Shown one piece after another: positions 9,646-20,672 of a DNA stretch of 64,000 nt (position 1 is the first letter of the stretch; each line of letters starts with the position of its first letter). Source of the DNA: Bidens hawaiensis. Lineage: Eukaryota > Streptophyta > Magnoliopsida > Asterales > Asteraceae. A model generated the notes under the pieces. It ran no database searches, had not been told where the DNA came from, and worked only from the letters and a program-made list of their open reading frames with translations. The translations under genes and the position numbers were made by a program. Location: NCBI GenBank assembly GCA_021521415.1, contig JAIQDT010001742.1, forward strand, positions 186,001-250,000, written 5' to 3'.

Positions 9646-12043
9646 TGTCACACCACGACCAAAGGTGGCGAAACATGCCGAGGTGTAACGATTGCCCAAA
9701 AGCGCATGACACTATTTAAAGCGACAATATTTAACAAACTCATTTCATTTCACATCATCGAAAATGTCACATAACAATATTCATAAGTCAAATACAACAA
9801 CATTTAACAAAATATAGCAAATCAAATATTGTTCATTTTTGCTAATATCTTAGAGGTATTTGTGACGTTTTCTTCTCCAAACTCCATAATCAACCTAGAT
9901 GCAAACCTGTAACATTTCATAAAATAAAGTTTATCAACACAAAGGTTGGTGAGCAATTCATAAGTTTGGACATATACGTATATAATAAGTAAAACCATAA
10001 AACTTGTATACAAAACAATAAATAAGAGCAATAACTTGGATAAATAGATTAAATCGCTAATAGAATTACGTTAGCGACACCTTGCTATAAGGGGATGCCA
10101 AATAGTCTAGGATTTCATAGTTATCTTTAATTGCATTACGTTAACGACACCTTGATATAAGGGGATGCCAAATAGTCTAGGATTTATAGTTCCACCAACC
10201 GAAAGCGATAAACACATAGGCATATAATCATAGAACACCAAATCGAGCATTTATTTAAGTAAGGTATACAAATAACGTTTATGGTTTAGGACCCAAGTAT
10301 AAAATATTTAGTTTAGATAAGATGAAATGTCACCCCCAAAACAAAAGATAGCAAACGGGGTATGAAGTTACTCACGTTCAATTAATAAACTTGAAAATTT
10401 GGTAATTTGAAGATTTGCCAATACGACGAGTTAATGTATGAAGCCTAAATAAAAGAAAGTCTTGGATTTAGAAAGGTTGTCTTGAAGATCTTTAAATGAA
10501 ATAATTGTTGCAAAAAGTAAACAATTAAAGTTCAAGGTTTATAGTGTAACTATTTAAGACTTTATAATAATAAACCTTTAAAATTCTAAGTTTGCTCGAA
10601 ACTGGGTTAAACTATCCAACCTTAATATTTACTTAACCTATGTTAAGTAATAAGGTGAGAAAATGCTAAATGCAAGTTCCTTTGGGATAAAGATACTAAA
10701 ACCTTTAACGAGTGTTCGAGTTGTTGGTTCGGGTCTTGATAATTGGTCAAACCCAAAGTCAACTTTCCAAAATAATGAATGTTATGAGATAACTCAATAA
10801 AACGTTATAAGACTTAACCAAGTATGTAGATCTATTTTTATAGAACTAACAACGTACGTTAAGCGAGTGTTCGGTTTTGTCGGTTCAAACTATATAATGA
10901 GATCAAGTTGGATCCAACATTTCCAAGTACTTAAGAAGATAAATAAAATTAGTTTGTAAACTATTTTTAAAGAAATATACAAGTCTTGATAGCTAAAAAC
11001 ACACTTGTGTGTCTTAAGCGAGTAAAAATCGGATCGGTTGGTTTCCATCTCACAATACGTTCCTCGATGGTCTCCACATGCCCAAATAGCCAAGAACTTG
11101 TATAAATGAATTTTAGAAACTTAAAATCTAACATAAAGCATGTTTAAAACAATTATTTAACAAAACTAGTAACAAGATCGGTTCACGGTTTGGACTATTC
11201 ACGATTAAACCGAGGTTAGTCTCTACAAATCCCCACCATGGAACTTCATAAATATGACAAACAAACTAAAAAGAGCATAAGTAAACAAGATTAATATGTG
11301 CAAACAAGTTATGTGTGTGTATATATATCAAGAACACGAAGTCCTCCATGAAGCCTTGCCTTACGAGGTCCGAAACTTAACCAACCGGAGTCGGAGAAGT
11401 AACTACCAAAGGTAACAAGGGGTGTGTATTATATATATGTTGTGCCACCATAAACAAGTATTAATAATAATAATACTACATAAGCTAAATAGAATGAAAG
11501 ATTAAACTTGGTTTGAAATTTTGAAGTCAAACTTTCAAGAACACATAAATAAAACAAACTTGGATCTATGGAGAATTGAGAGAGTTTTTGAAGATGTAGC
11601 AAGGAATAATGAAGGGTAAAGGGTGTGTATATATAGGATAATGTTGGTGGTCAAATATGAGTGTTAAACAAAAGAAGTTTTATGCAAAAAGGGGTCAAAA
11701 CAAGCACAAAACAACAAAAACCCGTACCTGCAGCTGATTCTGCTCGCGCTACGCGACAGGATTGGGTGTCCCCCGTCGCGCGGCGTGACAGGGTTGATTT
11801 CCTGATTTCCCAACTTTTGTTATTTGGCAGATTTAATCCCTGTAGTTCGTTTTAAGTGATTTTTACACGTTTTAAAGACCGAAATGAATGTTTTCAAGAA
11901 CTAACAAGTGTAAAACAATATTGTAACATAAAATCCATCATTTTGATTATATCCAAGGTTTCGGTTTACAAAACGGGTCGGTTTACATAGTAAAACAAAT
12001 GCAAAACGAATACAAACAATAACCGAAATTGACGAATGTCACA
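9646..12043 (-). mobile_element. Solo LTR of a Tekay/Del-like Ty3/gypsy element
   Basis: On + it begins TGTCACACCACG and ends GAATGTCACA, so on - it runs TGTGACATTC to GGTGTGACA, the typical ends of long Tekay/Del LTRs. The flanks are identical: AGCTT at 9641-9645 and at 12044-12048. That perfect 5-bp target duplication with no internal region means a solo LTR. A TATA box in - orientation (CCTATATATACACACC) lies at about 11621-11636. Length is 2398 bp. It sits about 8 bases past the Athila LTR TATA box, so it separates that box from its start site. Confidence 0.85.
10062..10190. repeat. Tandem duplication of about 65 bp inside the solo LTR
   Basis: The word CGACACC-TTG followed by TATAAGGGGATGCCAAATAG and TCTAGGATTT occurs twice, about 65-70 bases apart (about 10072-10115 and 10145-10185), with few differences. 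Confidence 0.75.
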
Positions 12044-12155
12044 AGCTTAAGTTTCACTCATTTGGTGTGCTTGAAGAAGATCTCTAAACGGGTTTCTCTT
12101 ATAAAAACACCCACATTACACTCATATTAAAGATCTTGTGATGAGTTTGAAGGCT
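12044..12155 (+). repeat. Remainder of the Athila 3' LTR after the solo LTR
   Basis: Continues from the target duplication AGCTT with AAGTTTCACTCATTTGG. By position it is the transcribed part of the Athila LTR (R/U5). The far end is not certain. Somewhere near 12130-12160 the sequence passes into a gag fragment on -. Confidence 0.5.
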
Positions 12156-12630
12156 CCCAAAACTCGGCCTCAAGCCTTTGCAGCTCATGATCAAGGCAGA
12201 ACTCCTTCTTCATTGCATCTTTGAGTTCTTCCCAAGGCATGGCTACACCCAAGTCAGATCCTTGGTCAGCCCTTAGAGAATTCCACCATGTGGCAGCTCA
12301 GTCATCGAACATACTCGAGGGGAACTTAATCCATTTGGCGTCCGAGCATTCATAGTGGATGAAAATATTCTCCATCTTTTCACACCATTGCAGTAGCTTG
12401 GTGGAATTCTCCTCACTACGAAAGGAAGTAGGTTTGGTAAGCAAGAAGTTACGAAAGTCAGAATTGTTTGGTGTTGAAGAAGTAGCAGATCCATTGGAGT
12501 TGAGGCTTTGGATTTGGGTAATGATTGTGGGCATAGCGGTAGAAAACTCTTTCGTGATTCTAGCAGCCAAGCGCCGATCGTGAGAACTAGAGGAACACTG
12601 ATGACGATGATGGTTTCTTATTGAAAACAT
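12156..12630 (-). pseudogene. Gag fragment of a truncated chromovirus-like element (E)
   Basis: The - strand ATG at 12630 opens a frame with FRSEENSTKLLQWCEKMENI, typical of the upstream part of plant chromovirus gag. A TGA near 12295 interrupts it. The same frame continues with AATWWNSLR, then MPWEELKDAMKKEFC and HELQRLEAEFW, which match the conserved retrotransposon gag core. Homology stops just after this, about 12160, next to Athila LTR sequence. No protease or pol follows, so the element was truncated there or is a gag-only derivative. The PBS and 5' LTR lie upstream on - at 13830-13842 and 13846 onward. Confidence 0.7.
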
Positions 12631-13829
12631 TCTATAAGGACCAAAAATAAAGATTTATAAGATAAGGATAAGTTGAGGAAATCAATTAAACACTAGGAGG
12701 TTAGTTCTTTTATATAACTTATAGAAACTTTTATGAATGAGAAATATCATGAGGGATAAAAGTAAAAGACTGTATGGTAGGGGTACATTGTGTAGATATT
12801 TATGAGTTGATGTAGTAAAATGATTAATGCGTGATAACTAGAGGAGGTCAGTTTAAAAGGTTAAAATTTAATTTATTGAGTTAACTTAACAAACAATTAA
12901 CGAAACAAAGATTGTTTGTTGGCCTCTCATATCCTTTCCATGGCAGTTTGAATGCCCAACGAACTAACGAATATAAAAAACAACTGAGTTAGACTGCCTA
13001 TGAGCTTTACATGACATTTTAACTGTCCCAACTAACTAACGAATTAACAATGCAATAGAGTTTGTTGGCCCATGAGCGTTACCTGGCATTTTAACTGACC
13101 AAACTAAATAATGAAAAAACGAGAGATAAATATGAGTAGTTGGAGCATTCCGTGAACCACCACGTATGATGAACCCTAAAAAAACATTCAAAACAAGATG
13201 AGGAATGGATAGTAGGAGTGCCCATGGATACCATGGATTTTTCACCAAACTGACCATTTAAATAACAAAACTCAAAAATCGGAGAGACCGAATTTAGCCA
13301 CGAACCACCGTGAATTCAGTTTTAAAAATTTGGGAATGCAACCATTGATGCGGTTACGTTCGACAACCTAATGTGTCGGTCGTATGACAGTCGTGTTCCC
13401 GCTTTAGCCTATAAGCTCGAGTATTGTGGCCAGGTTATCCTCCAGGTAAGGAATAGCGTCTTACCTTGGGTTCTCAGAATCGGTTTGCCCAGGCCCAACT
13501 CACAGTACTCTCCCCCTTCCAGTTACTACAGGAACTTGTCATACCATCTAGCCTTAAGGTGAAGGAGTAAAAACAAAAGTAGGAAATTCTTAAGGAATTT
13601 CCCAAAAATAAAAAGGCAATCTAATTAAGAAAAGTTTTCTTTGAATCTTGAGGCATAGCCTCAGAGTTGTGTGTGTGTGTGCATGACAATATAATAATAA
13701 GCAAAGATAATTTAACTAAGGAAAGCTGTAAATAATTAATTTTTTAACACATAAAGGCAAACAGATAAGCACGTATGGGGCTCCTAAGCATGTTACTACG
13801 CCACCACTAACAACCTATCTTAAACATTT
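12631..13829 (-). other. 5' leader of element E
   Basis: About 1.2 kb between PBS and gag ATG with no supported gene. It contains a GT microsatellite near 13668-13681. Short ORFs here do not resemble known proteins. Confidence 0.5.
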
Positions 13830-13842
13830 GGCTTTGATACCA
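13830..13842 (-). promoter_or_regulatory. Primer binding site of element E
   Basis: On - it reads TGGTATCAAAGCC, one mismatch from the initiator-Met tRNA type PBS TGGTATCAGAGCC. It lies three bases from the LTR end GGTGTGACA. Confidence 0.75.
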
Positions 13843-13845
13843 ATC

Positions 13846-14784
13846 TGTCACACCCCAACCTACGACAGAAATGTCGAGCCGCGAGCTAATTGCTCACAGC
13901 TCTCAAGGTACTATCATGCAATATTGGAAATGATAATATCTATTATTTCTTAGATAAAGAAGGAAGCCCTTCGGGAGCTATTCTTTCCCTGATATTGGCA
14001 GGACTTACTAGCCCCTAGCTGTTTCAATGGTAGGAGCAGGGGATTGAAGAGGGACATCCGTGCTAAGAAGAAGGGACTGCAGCCCCATGGTGTAGCATCA
14101 GTTCCAGACAACCGCTCAAGTTCAAGTAAAGGCTTCTAGGAATCAGAGAAAGGAGAGGATAGGACCGGTATTAGCAGAATAGATGGCTTCCTAATCAGTA
14201 ATTTGATGGTCTTCCGTAAAGACTTTCATGCGCACCTTCCTTCACAAGGACATGTAACCTGGTAGGTGAGTCACTCTCCACTAACCTGGTAGGTGGGACT
14301 TGCTCTACTTCTCTATTTCATAACACTAGCCAACCAGCGTACCTCATTGTCACTTCACCCCTCTCCTTTCAGTCGAGTGTATATAATAACCTCTCACTTT
14401 AGCTCGAGCCATTTCATCTCCTCTCAATAACAAGAAAAATCGCTTTTTTCGTTTCGCTTCATCATAAGCTATCGCTGAATTTCAAATAATTCAAAGTACA
14501 TGATTCCATAAATAGAACAAATAAGGACAAAATAAAACTAAAGTTCTTGATTATTTTTCTCTAGGATGCAATCCTAAGTTTCTTTAAACAACTCGGAAAT
14601 CATATCACACGATGACCTTCATATGCGTTAAAAAATACAATAATTTTGTCAACACTAGGTTGAGTAAGTAAACACCATTTTAAGACACTATAATAGTAAT
14701 ATAAATGTAAGGCCCTGTTCCCGGTACCCTACATTGGCCCCGTTCTCGGTGCCCTACATTGGCGTTGGATTTACTCATAAACAC
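13846..14784 (-). repeat. 5' LTR of element E, first part
   Basis: On + it starts TGTCACACCCCAACC next to the PBS. It is interrupted after AACAC (14780-14784) by element A and continues at 54711. It contains two copies of a CCCGTTC-CGGT-CCCTACATTGG unit near 14714-14763, and probably the mitochondrial-like insert at about 13950-14480. Confidence 0.7.
13950..14480. other. Possible mitochondrial DNA insert (NUMT)
   Basis: The base composition changes abruptly from AT-rich LTR to a balanced, GAAG/CCTT-rich stretch (for example GAAGCCCTTCGGGAGC and GGACATCCGTGCTAAGAAG). The style is that of plant mitochondrial intergenic DNA. AT-rich LTR-like sequence returns after about 14480. This is judged from style only. 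I cannot name the mitochondrial locus. Confidence 0.4.
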
Positions 14785-15438
14785 TGTTTGGGCATGAAAA
14801 TTTGACACTATGGATACGTTATCCTGGCATATGTTATGGATCAGTTATCCTTAGCATGTGTTCCAGATCCTATCAGGATCAAGGATCCTCAGTACTTATT
14901 ATTTACAAACGATTGTTTCATGTGTATAACATTATATTTGACAGATGTAACGGCTAAGAGACCAAGTCCAAGGTATAACTTCGCAGTCAAAGCCATTAAA
15001 CCACGTGATCAAAGCATGAAACGTTTATATTGAAGACAATGGCGGATTTTTAGGAAACTTAATTAATACCTTTATTATTCATAAAGTCATTGAGTTATTA
15101 TCTTTTATGTATATATATTGAGTCTATGATCAGCTAGGAAACACACACAATTCACTACGAATACAACATTAATACACACACACTTAGAAAATATTGTATC
15201 ACTGATCATAATCTTCACCATTGTAACCCGATTTTATATTAATAAAGTGGTGATAGACGATTTGTCATCACCCGGGGTTTTTGTGCCGGCGATCCGACTA
15301 AGATCAAGGGCTTTTCCTCGTAACAAATCACGGTGTTCTTCATTATTTCGTTCATACAATCGTTGTTAATATCATAGCACTATACCTCACATTTACAGAT
15401 TTGGATACATTATCCTTAGCTGATTTTTATCCAAAACA
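14785..15438 (+). repeat. 5' LTR of element A
   Basis: TGTTTGGGCATG to ATCCAAAACA, 654 bp. The PBS follows after two bases. It matches 32074-32097 plus 54073-54705. Confidence 0.9.
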
Positions 15439-15441
15439 ATT

Positions 15442-15459
15442 TGGCGCCCACCGTGGGGC
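15442..15459 (+). promoter_or_regulatory. Primer binding site of element A
   Basis: TGGCGCCCACCGTGGGGC, two bases after the LTR. The same site, with one change (TGGCGTCC), is used by element B. Confidence 0.85.
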
Positions 15460-15523
15460 AATTAGTGCTATAATCCATATAATTCCTATCAATTCTCAAT
15501 TTTTCATATCCATATCACTATCA

Positions 15524-17370
15524 ATGGCCTCTCAATCAACCTTTGCTTCATCAACCATGCCGTCTTTGGTTCCTCTCTCATCAAGAACTTTGCCACCGAT
15601 GCCTCCTTCGCTAGCAGCAGCTCCAAGGACCACCGCGGCTATAAATAAAACACAAATTCCAGTCTTCCAGATCTCAAAAGCCACTGCTGCCACTTCGGTG
15701 GTCAAATCTAACAATGATGTTTCTGCTATGTTTTCACAGGTTAAGGCATACATGGAGCAGCAGAACAAAACCAACATGAAATTGAAGATCTCAAGAAAAG
15801 AAAAAGGCCAGTGGAGGATCAGACTCCCTTGGTGCCTAGGATGCTTGATTTCACCACTCCATGATCCTTGGCTCAGTTCACGCAAAGATAATCTATCCTC
15901 CAACAGGGATCCATAGGTCACCAAACACAAGGATCCTCAATCTTTTACCCAGTATCATCCATCCATAACCAGGGATCCATGGGTCAACATGTTCAGGGAT
16001 CCTCAATTTTTCAGCAAGGATCATATATCCTTCACCAGGGGTCCATGGGTCAACCAGCTCAAGGATCCTCAACCTTTCAGCAAGGACCATTTATCCTTCA
16101 ACCAGGATCCTCCGGATCATGGCTTCAAGGATCCTTTTTTTAGGATCAAGGATTCTCAGCGGTTCAACATCAGTGATCCTCTGAGGTCCATGAAGGAGAT
16201 ATAATCCCCATGCAGACCATAGCTTCCGGTGGACCAACTCCTTTAGCAGACGCTTCTTATCTCAGCCATTCTTCTGGAATGCCGACCTCCGCACAACAAA
16301 GAGGTAACACGCATGATCCTATATCCTTAAATGCTAATCGTGGTTCGCAGGATGCAGGTATCAACCTATCCATGGCTAAGGAACTGCAGAAACTTAAGGA
16401 TATGATATCCAGCATACCCAGGGTGATACGTCCAATCCCCGAGATACCAAAGGGAAGCCACAAACTGTCCAGATTTGCTCCACCAATCTGTGATGCGGAA
16501 ATCCTGAAACGCTTTCAAACCCCCAACATGAAAGTATATGACGGGGCCACTGATCCTGAAGAGCATGTAGCGCAATACAGAGAAAGGAGAGAAATTAAAC
16601 CGATTCCTGAGAGGCTCAAAGAAGCTTGTCTATGCAAAGGCTTTGGAGCCACACTATCAGGATCTGCTTTAAATTGGCTGATAAGTCTTCCTCCCTTTTC
16701 TGTTACTTCTTTTTCACATTTAGTTAACTTGTTCAACATCCAATTTTCTTGTAGTAGGAAATTTGAAAGTTAACTAGTGACTTATATAGAGTTGTCCAAC
16801 CATATGATGAATCCCTTAGGGATTTTGTTACGAGTTTTGGCAGGGAGTCCCTAGAAATCCCTAATCTTGATATGGCTACGGCTGTCGAAGCTTTCAAGAT
16901 GGGACTAAATAGGGGCTCCCCTTTTTATGACGATCTTATGATGACTCCTTGCAGGACTTTAGATGAAGTAAGGAATAGAGCACTAAGGTTCATACGGCTG
17001 GAAGAAGACAAAAGGATCCAAGAACGATTGGGGGCTCATACGAAGCAAGAATCCCCTGACAAGAATAAAGGATCCTCATACAGAAACAACAACTCGAAGC
17101 CGTACTCCAAATTCAACAATCAAAACGTTCGAGCAATTGAAGAAGGAGATGATGATGAAGACTATCCTAGCATCTCAGAGTATTGCTTCTCCGTAGATAC
17201 CCATGGTTTGATCTGTGCCATGAAGGATCTAGGGGAGAAGGCAAGGTGGCCCCGAAAGAACAAAAATCAACCCCCTTCAGAGACAAATCCAAATGGTGTG
17301 CTTTCCATGAGGATTTGGGCCACATGACGAACGATTTTAAGGAGGGAAATTGGATACCTCCTGAGTAAGG
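15524..17370 (+). pseudogene. Gag of element A
   Basis: The ATG at 15524 (MASQSTFASS) opens the N-terminal part, rich in Ser, Thr, Pro and Ala. A frameshift near 15775 and a TGA near 15862 break it. A Gln/Gly/Ser repeat region follows, then the conserved gag core: FQTPNMKVYDGATDPEEHVA (about 16520-16575), GSALNWLISLPP, FSHLVNLFNIQF. After another shift near 16772 come MGLNRGSPFYDDLMM and RALRFIRLEED. The C-terminal knuckle reads CAFHEDLGHMTNDF. The expected last Cys is Phe, whereas element B has CAFHEDFGHLTDDC, so the zinc site is lost. Gag would form the particle. This copy cannot. Confidence 0.8.
15905..16140 (+). repeat. Degenerate in-gene tandem repeat rich in GGATCC (element A gag)
   Basis: About three to four units of roughly 60 bases, each with AAGGATCCTCAA or CAGGGATCCTCAAT, then TTTCAGCAAGGA and a CCATGGGTCAAC box. 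In the gag frame they encode GSSxFQQG and QGSMGQ-type units. Element B has a related but shorter-period array at the same place. Confidence 0.7.
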
Positions 17371-17544
17371 GCCATTTTAAGGAACTCATAGGAAGAAAAA
17401 ATTCCAGGATCCAGGATCCTGAAGAGGTTCCTCAAAAAGCTACTCCGCCCCCACCAGATGCTCAAGTGATCAACTTACTCCGGAGGCTCAGACATATGCG
17501 GCACTTCCTTCTCCGCAGCGAAGAGGCTCGCCAAGGAGACCAAG

Positions 17545-18160
17545 TTGGATAACGGGGAACGACCGGTTATATCCACCACCTTGACGACTGATAAAAGAAT
17601 CTTCTTTGATGAAGAAGATAAAACCAGCATCCAAGATCCTCACCACGACGGTTTGATTATAACTTTATTTATCGCTAACCATTATGTGCGCAGGATCCTA
17701 GTCGATGGTGGAAGCTCGGTCAACATCATCCAACATGATGTAGTGCAGAAAATGAATATCCCAGACTCGGAAATTATCCCGAGAACATCAGTGCTAGTTG
17801 GTTTCAGTGGCGAAACCAAGAAAACAATAGGGGACATCAAACTTCCAATACAACAATAGGGGACATCGAAGGGTTAAACTCTTACCAAAACTTTTGTGTT
17901 ATTGACAATCTGTCTTATTGCAATGTTATTCTTGGCAGGCCTTGGCTACATGGGATGAATGATGTAGCTTCTACTTACCGTCAGTGCATTAAACTACCAA
18001 CTCCTTGGGGAGTAGTAAGGATAGATGGTAACCAAGTGGAAGCCAAGAATTATTATTCTTCATCCATGAAGCCGACAGCTAAACATACGATAACATAGCA
18101 ATTACCGCATAATCCTAGGAATGTACTGGAAGCTCGGGAGAAAGACATTAAAGAAGTATC
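17545..18160 (+). pseudogene. Protease of element A
   Basis: Open 17545-17859 with IFFDEEDKTSIQDPHHDGL, FIANHYVRRILVDGGSSVNI (catalytic Asp in DGGSS) and VGFSGETKKTIGDIKLP. A short duplication of GGGGACATC near 17830-17870 shifts the frame. The C-terminal part continues in the next frame with NVILGRPWLHGMNDV, a hallmark of Ty3 proteases, and has a TAG near 18098. It is followed by the protease-RT linker. Confidence 0.8.
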
Positions 18161-18161
18161 C

Positions 18162-18394
18162 TTGAATCCCGAGGATCCAGATGTAAAGGTGTTCTTAGGA
18201 TCCAGTATCCCCAGCGGAATCGAGGAGGATATAATATCCTTCCTAAGGCGAAGAAAATCCACTTTTGCCTTCAAACATTCAGACATGACAGGTATTTCCA
18301 ATGAGGTAATTACTCATAAGATAAGCCATGATTTATCTGTTAAACCCGTCCATCAGAAGCGAAGGAAATTCGCTCCTGAGAGGAACGCGATCAT
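18162..18394 (+). pseudogene. RT N-terminal part of element A, cut by element B
   Basis: Encodes NPEDPDVKVFLGSSIP, FKHSDMTGISNEVITHK and QKRRKFAPERNAII, the conserved entry to the Tat RT. At 18395 the sequence passes into element B's LTR. The next codons of the RT are found 9.4 kb away at 27761 (EEVEKLLKAGMIREV) in the same order, so this is one gene split by an insertion. Confidence 0.85.
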
Positions 18395-19485
18395 AGTTTC
18401 GGTCAAAAATTGGCAAAGCAACTTTTGATCGAATTAGTGCGTGAGGTGAAGTGCTTGTTGATAATAATATCGAACACAATGATATGATTACAAGGAAAAA
18501 AACCCTTGATTATGATAATCTTCGTTTCGGTCAAGAGTTTACAACGTAATCTTTAGTCGAATCGCTTCGGTTAAAGATTAAGAACTTAACTTTTTGTCGA
18601 ATTAACGCTTGATTATTATGATCTTTGGCACAAAAAACCCCCGAACGGTGAAAACTATCACCGTCAACTTTATTAATAATGAAATCGGTGATTACAAATG
18701 GTGGAGTTGATAAGTGATCGTGAACTAACTGTTACAGAGTGTACTAGTGGCTAGGTCGTGAAAAGTGTGTGCTCTAATGATGTTATCAGCTCGTATTTAT
18801 AAGAAAAGGTTACAACTGTTATCCCAAATAATCCGGAAACCCTAGACTGAGTCTCCCATGATCCATTGTTGCCCACGTTTGAGTTGACGAAGCCTCATTA
18901 ATAGCCGTTGCAAACCCACGTTCTTATTAGCACATTAAACACATGGTCTTATCTGCAAACAAAAATAATAAAGGACAGTTGGATATCCCGAAGTATAATC
19001 CTCAGAATACTTGTATCGGCAGGATAGGCTGCAATCCCTAACTAACTCTTCGAGTATCCCGGAACTGAAAGAGTTTTCCAATATAGTCGTTGGGGAACTC
19101 TTCTTTTGAGTCTATCAACGCTCTTCAATGTTCATCCCACGTCTTTGACCGATTCTTTTGGGAGTTACTCATCAAATGTGGTCCCACACATGTTAATATT
19201 AACTATAAGTGCGAGATTTCAGCATGATAATCAATATTTGACCATTAACCATTACTTGGCCTTTAATCCCAGCGGTTATAAATCATTCCACACGTTTTAT
19301 GTAACCACCAACCGTGTATTTCGCATGGATTAAATCAACAATTAATATCTGCAATTATAAATCAACACCAAGAGAGAAATATCTATTTATTAGCATTAAT
19401 ACTCAGGATACTAAACTTATTCGAGAATCCTGAACATATTCGGAATCCTGAGCATAGATCCGACTATAAAATTTGGGCCCTAACA
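18395..19485 (-). repeat. 3' LTR of element B
   Basis: On + from AGTTTCGGTC (TG changed to AG) to GGGCCCTAACA. Partner of 26671-27760. A - strand TATA box (TTATAAATA) lies at 18794-18802. Confidence 0.9.
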
Positions 19486-19501
19486 ATTGTCCCCAAAATT
19501 T
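19486..19501 (-). promoter_or_regulatory. Polypurine tract of element B
   Basis: On - the LTR start TGTTAGGGCCC is preceded by AAATTTTGGGGACAAT, the plus-strand primer tract. Confidence 0.75.
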
Positions 19502-19929
19502 GACAGCTGTTTTTACCAATTTCAGCTGTTAAATTTTCTAATGATAAACTATTTTCCATGTAGCATCAAAATTTTATGATTTAGCACCGACTAAAGTTGA
19601 CATCATTACAAGAATATATCAGTCCTTCGAAATCCCTATTTATTAAATCTTTAGAGAAAAAATTGAGTTTATTAGGAATGGAATTCTTTAATAACAGTTT
19701 AAGTTTAATTCAATAAATCAATACGAAGTCATAAACTTTATCTTGTAAATAATACGAAAGATAGAATATTCACAAATAGTAAATAATAAAAGAACCGTTT
19801 ATCAATTAACCTGGATAATGTCTAGACCATCTTATTTTTGCAATAAGACCGTTGTTTAGGATGCTCCTTTAATCCTAGGGATATAGCGATGAAATTGTAA
19901 TATCAGCATTATCCTGAAAATAATTTTAG

Positions 19930-20470
19930 AAATTTTGGCGACAAGGCCCCTTAGAAGAGATGAAAAATCTCTTAAACCATTAGGAACGAACTTGCGACAA
20001 GGCCTTTTAGAAGAGATGTAAATCTCTTAAACCTTAAGAATGAACTGGCGACGAGGCCCTTTAGAAGAGATGTAAATCTCTTTAACCTTAGGTTATGGTA
20101 CGTCTACCATAAACTTGTGATTCAAACCAATAGCCGAGGATAACGAGGTAACAAGTCACTATATTTCATGTGCTGGCCCCGCCTCTCGAACTAAGGCCGA
20201 ATAAATCATGCGCTACAGGCGACTTTAAGAAGAGATGAAAATCCTTTAAACCTCAAGATTCATACCAATAGCCGAGGATAACGAGGTAACAAGTCACTAT
20301 ATTTCATGTGCTGGTCCCGCCTCTCGAACTAAGGCTGAATAATTGTGCGCTACAGGCGACTTTAAGAAGAGATGAAAATCCATTAAACCTTAGAAGAGGT
20401 AAAAACCCCTTATACCTTGAGATTAAGCTGGCGACACGGCCCTTATAAACTGGCGTCGAAGGCCCAAGTT
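19930..20470 (-). repeat. Tandem repeats in the 3' untranslated region of element B
   Basis: At least three units of about 55-60 bp around GGCGACAAGGCCC-TTAGAAGAGATG (about 19938, 19992, 20046). A duplicated segment of about 140 bp follows, starting ACCAATAGCCGAGGATAACG (about 20127 and 20266). The remaining 19502-20672 is non-coding. Tat-lineage elements are known for variable tandem repeats between pol and the 3' LTR. Confidence 0.8.
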
Positions 20471-20672
20471 AACCTTATTCCATATGAGAGTCCCTCATAT
20501 CTACAAACCAGTCAACTCTAAGTGAGGGGTGGGTGTTAGCCTTGCTAACACCCCTCTGATGCTTAAGTCAGTACCTTGTTTGAAGATTAATAATATTGAA
20601 AATAAATAGAAGTATAAATTCGAATACATACCTTGACTATTTAGTATAACAGTTATCCTCGGGATAAAAGTC

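Noticed and set aside
19106..19333. ORF of 75 codons inside the B LTR, repeated at 27381-27608
   Set aside because: Its duplication is explained by the LTR pair; no domain and no matching - strand role. Treated as chance.
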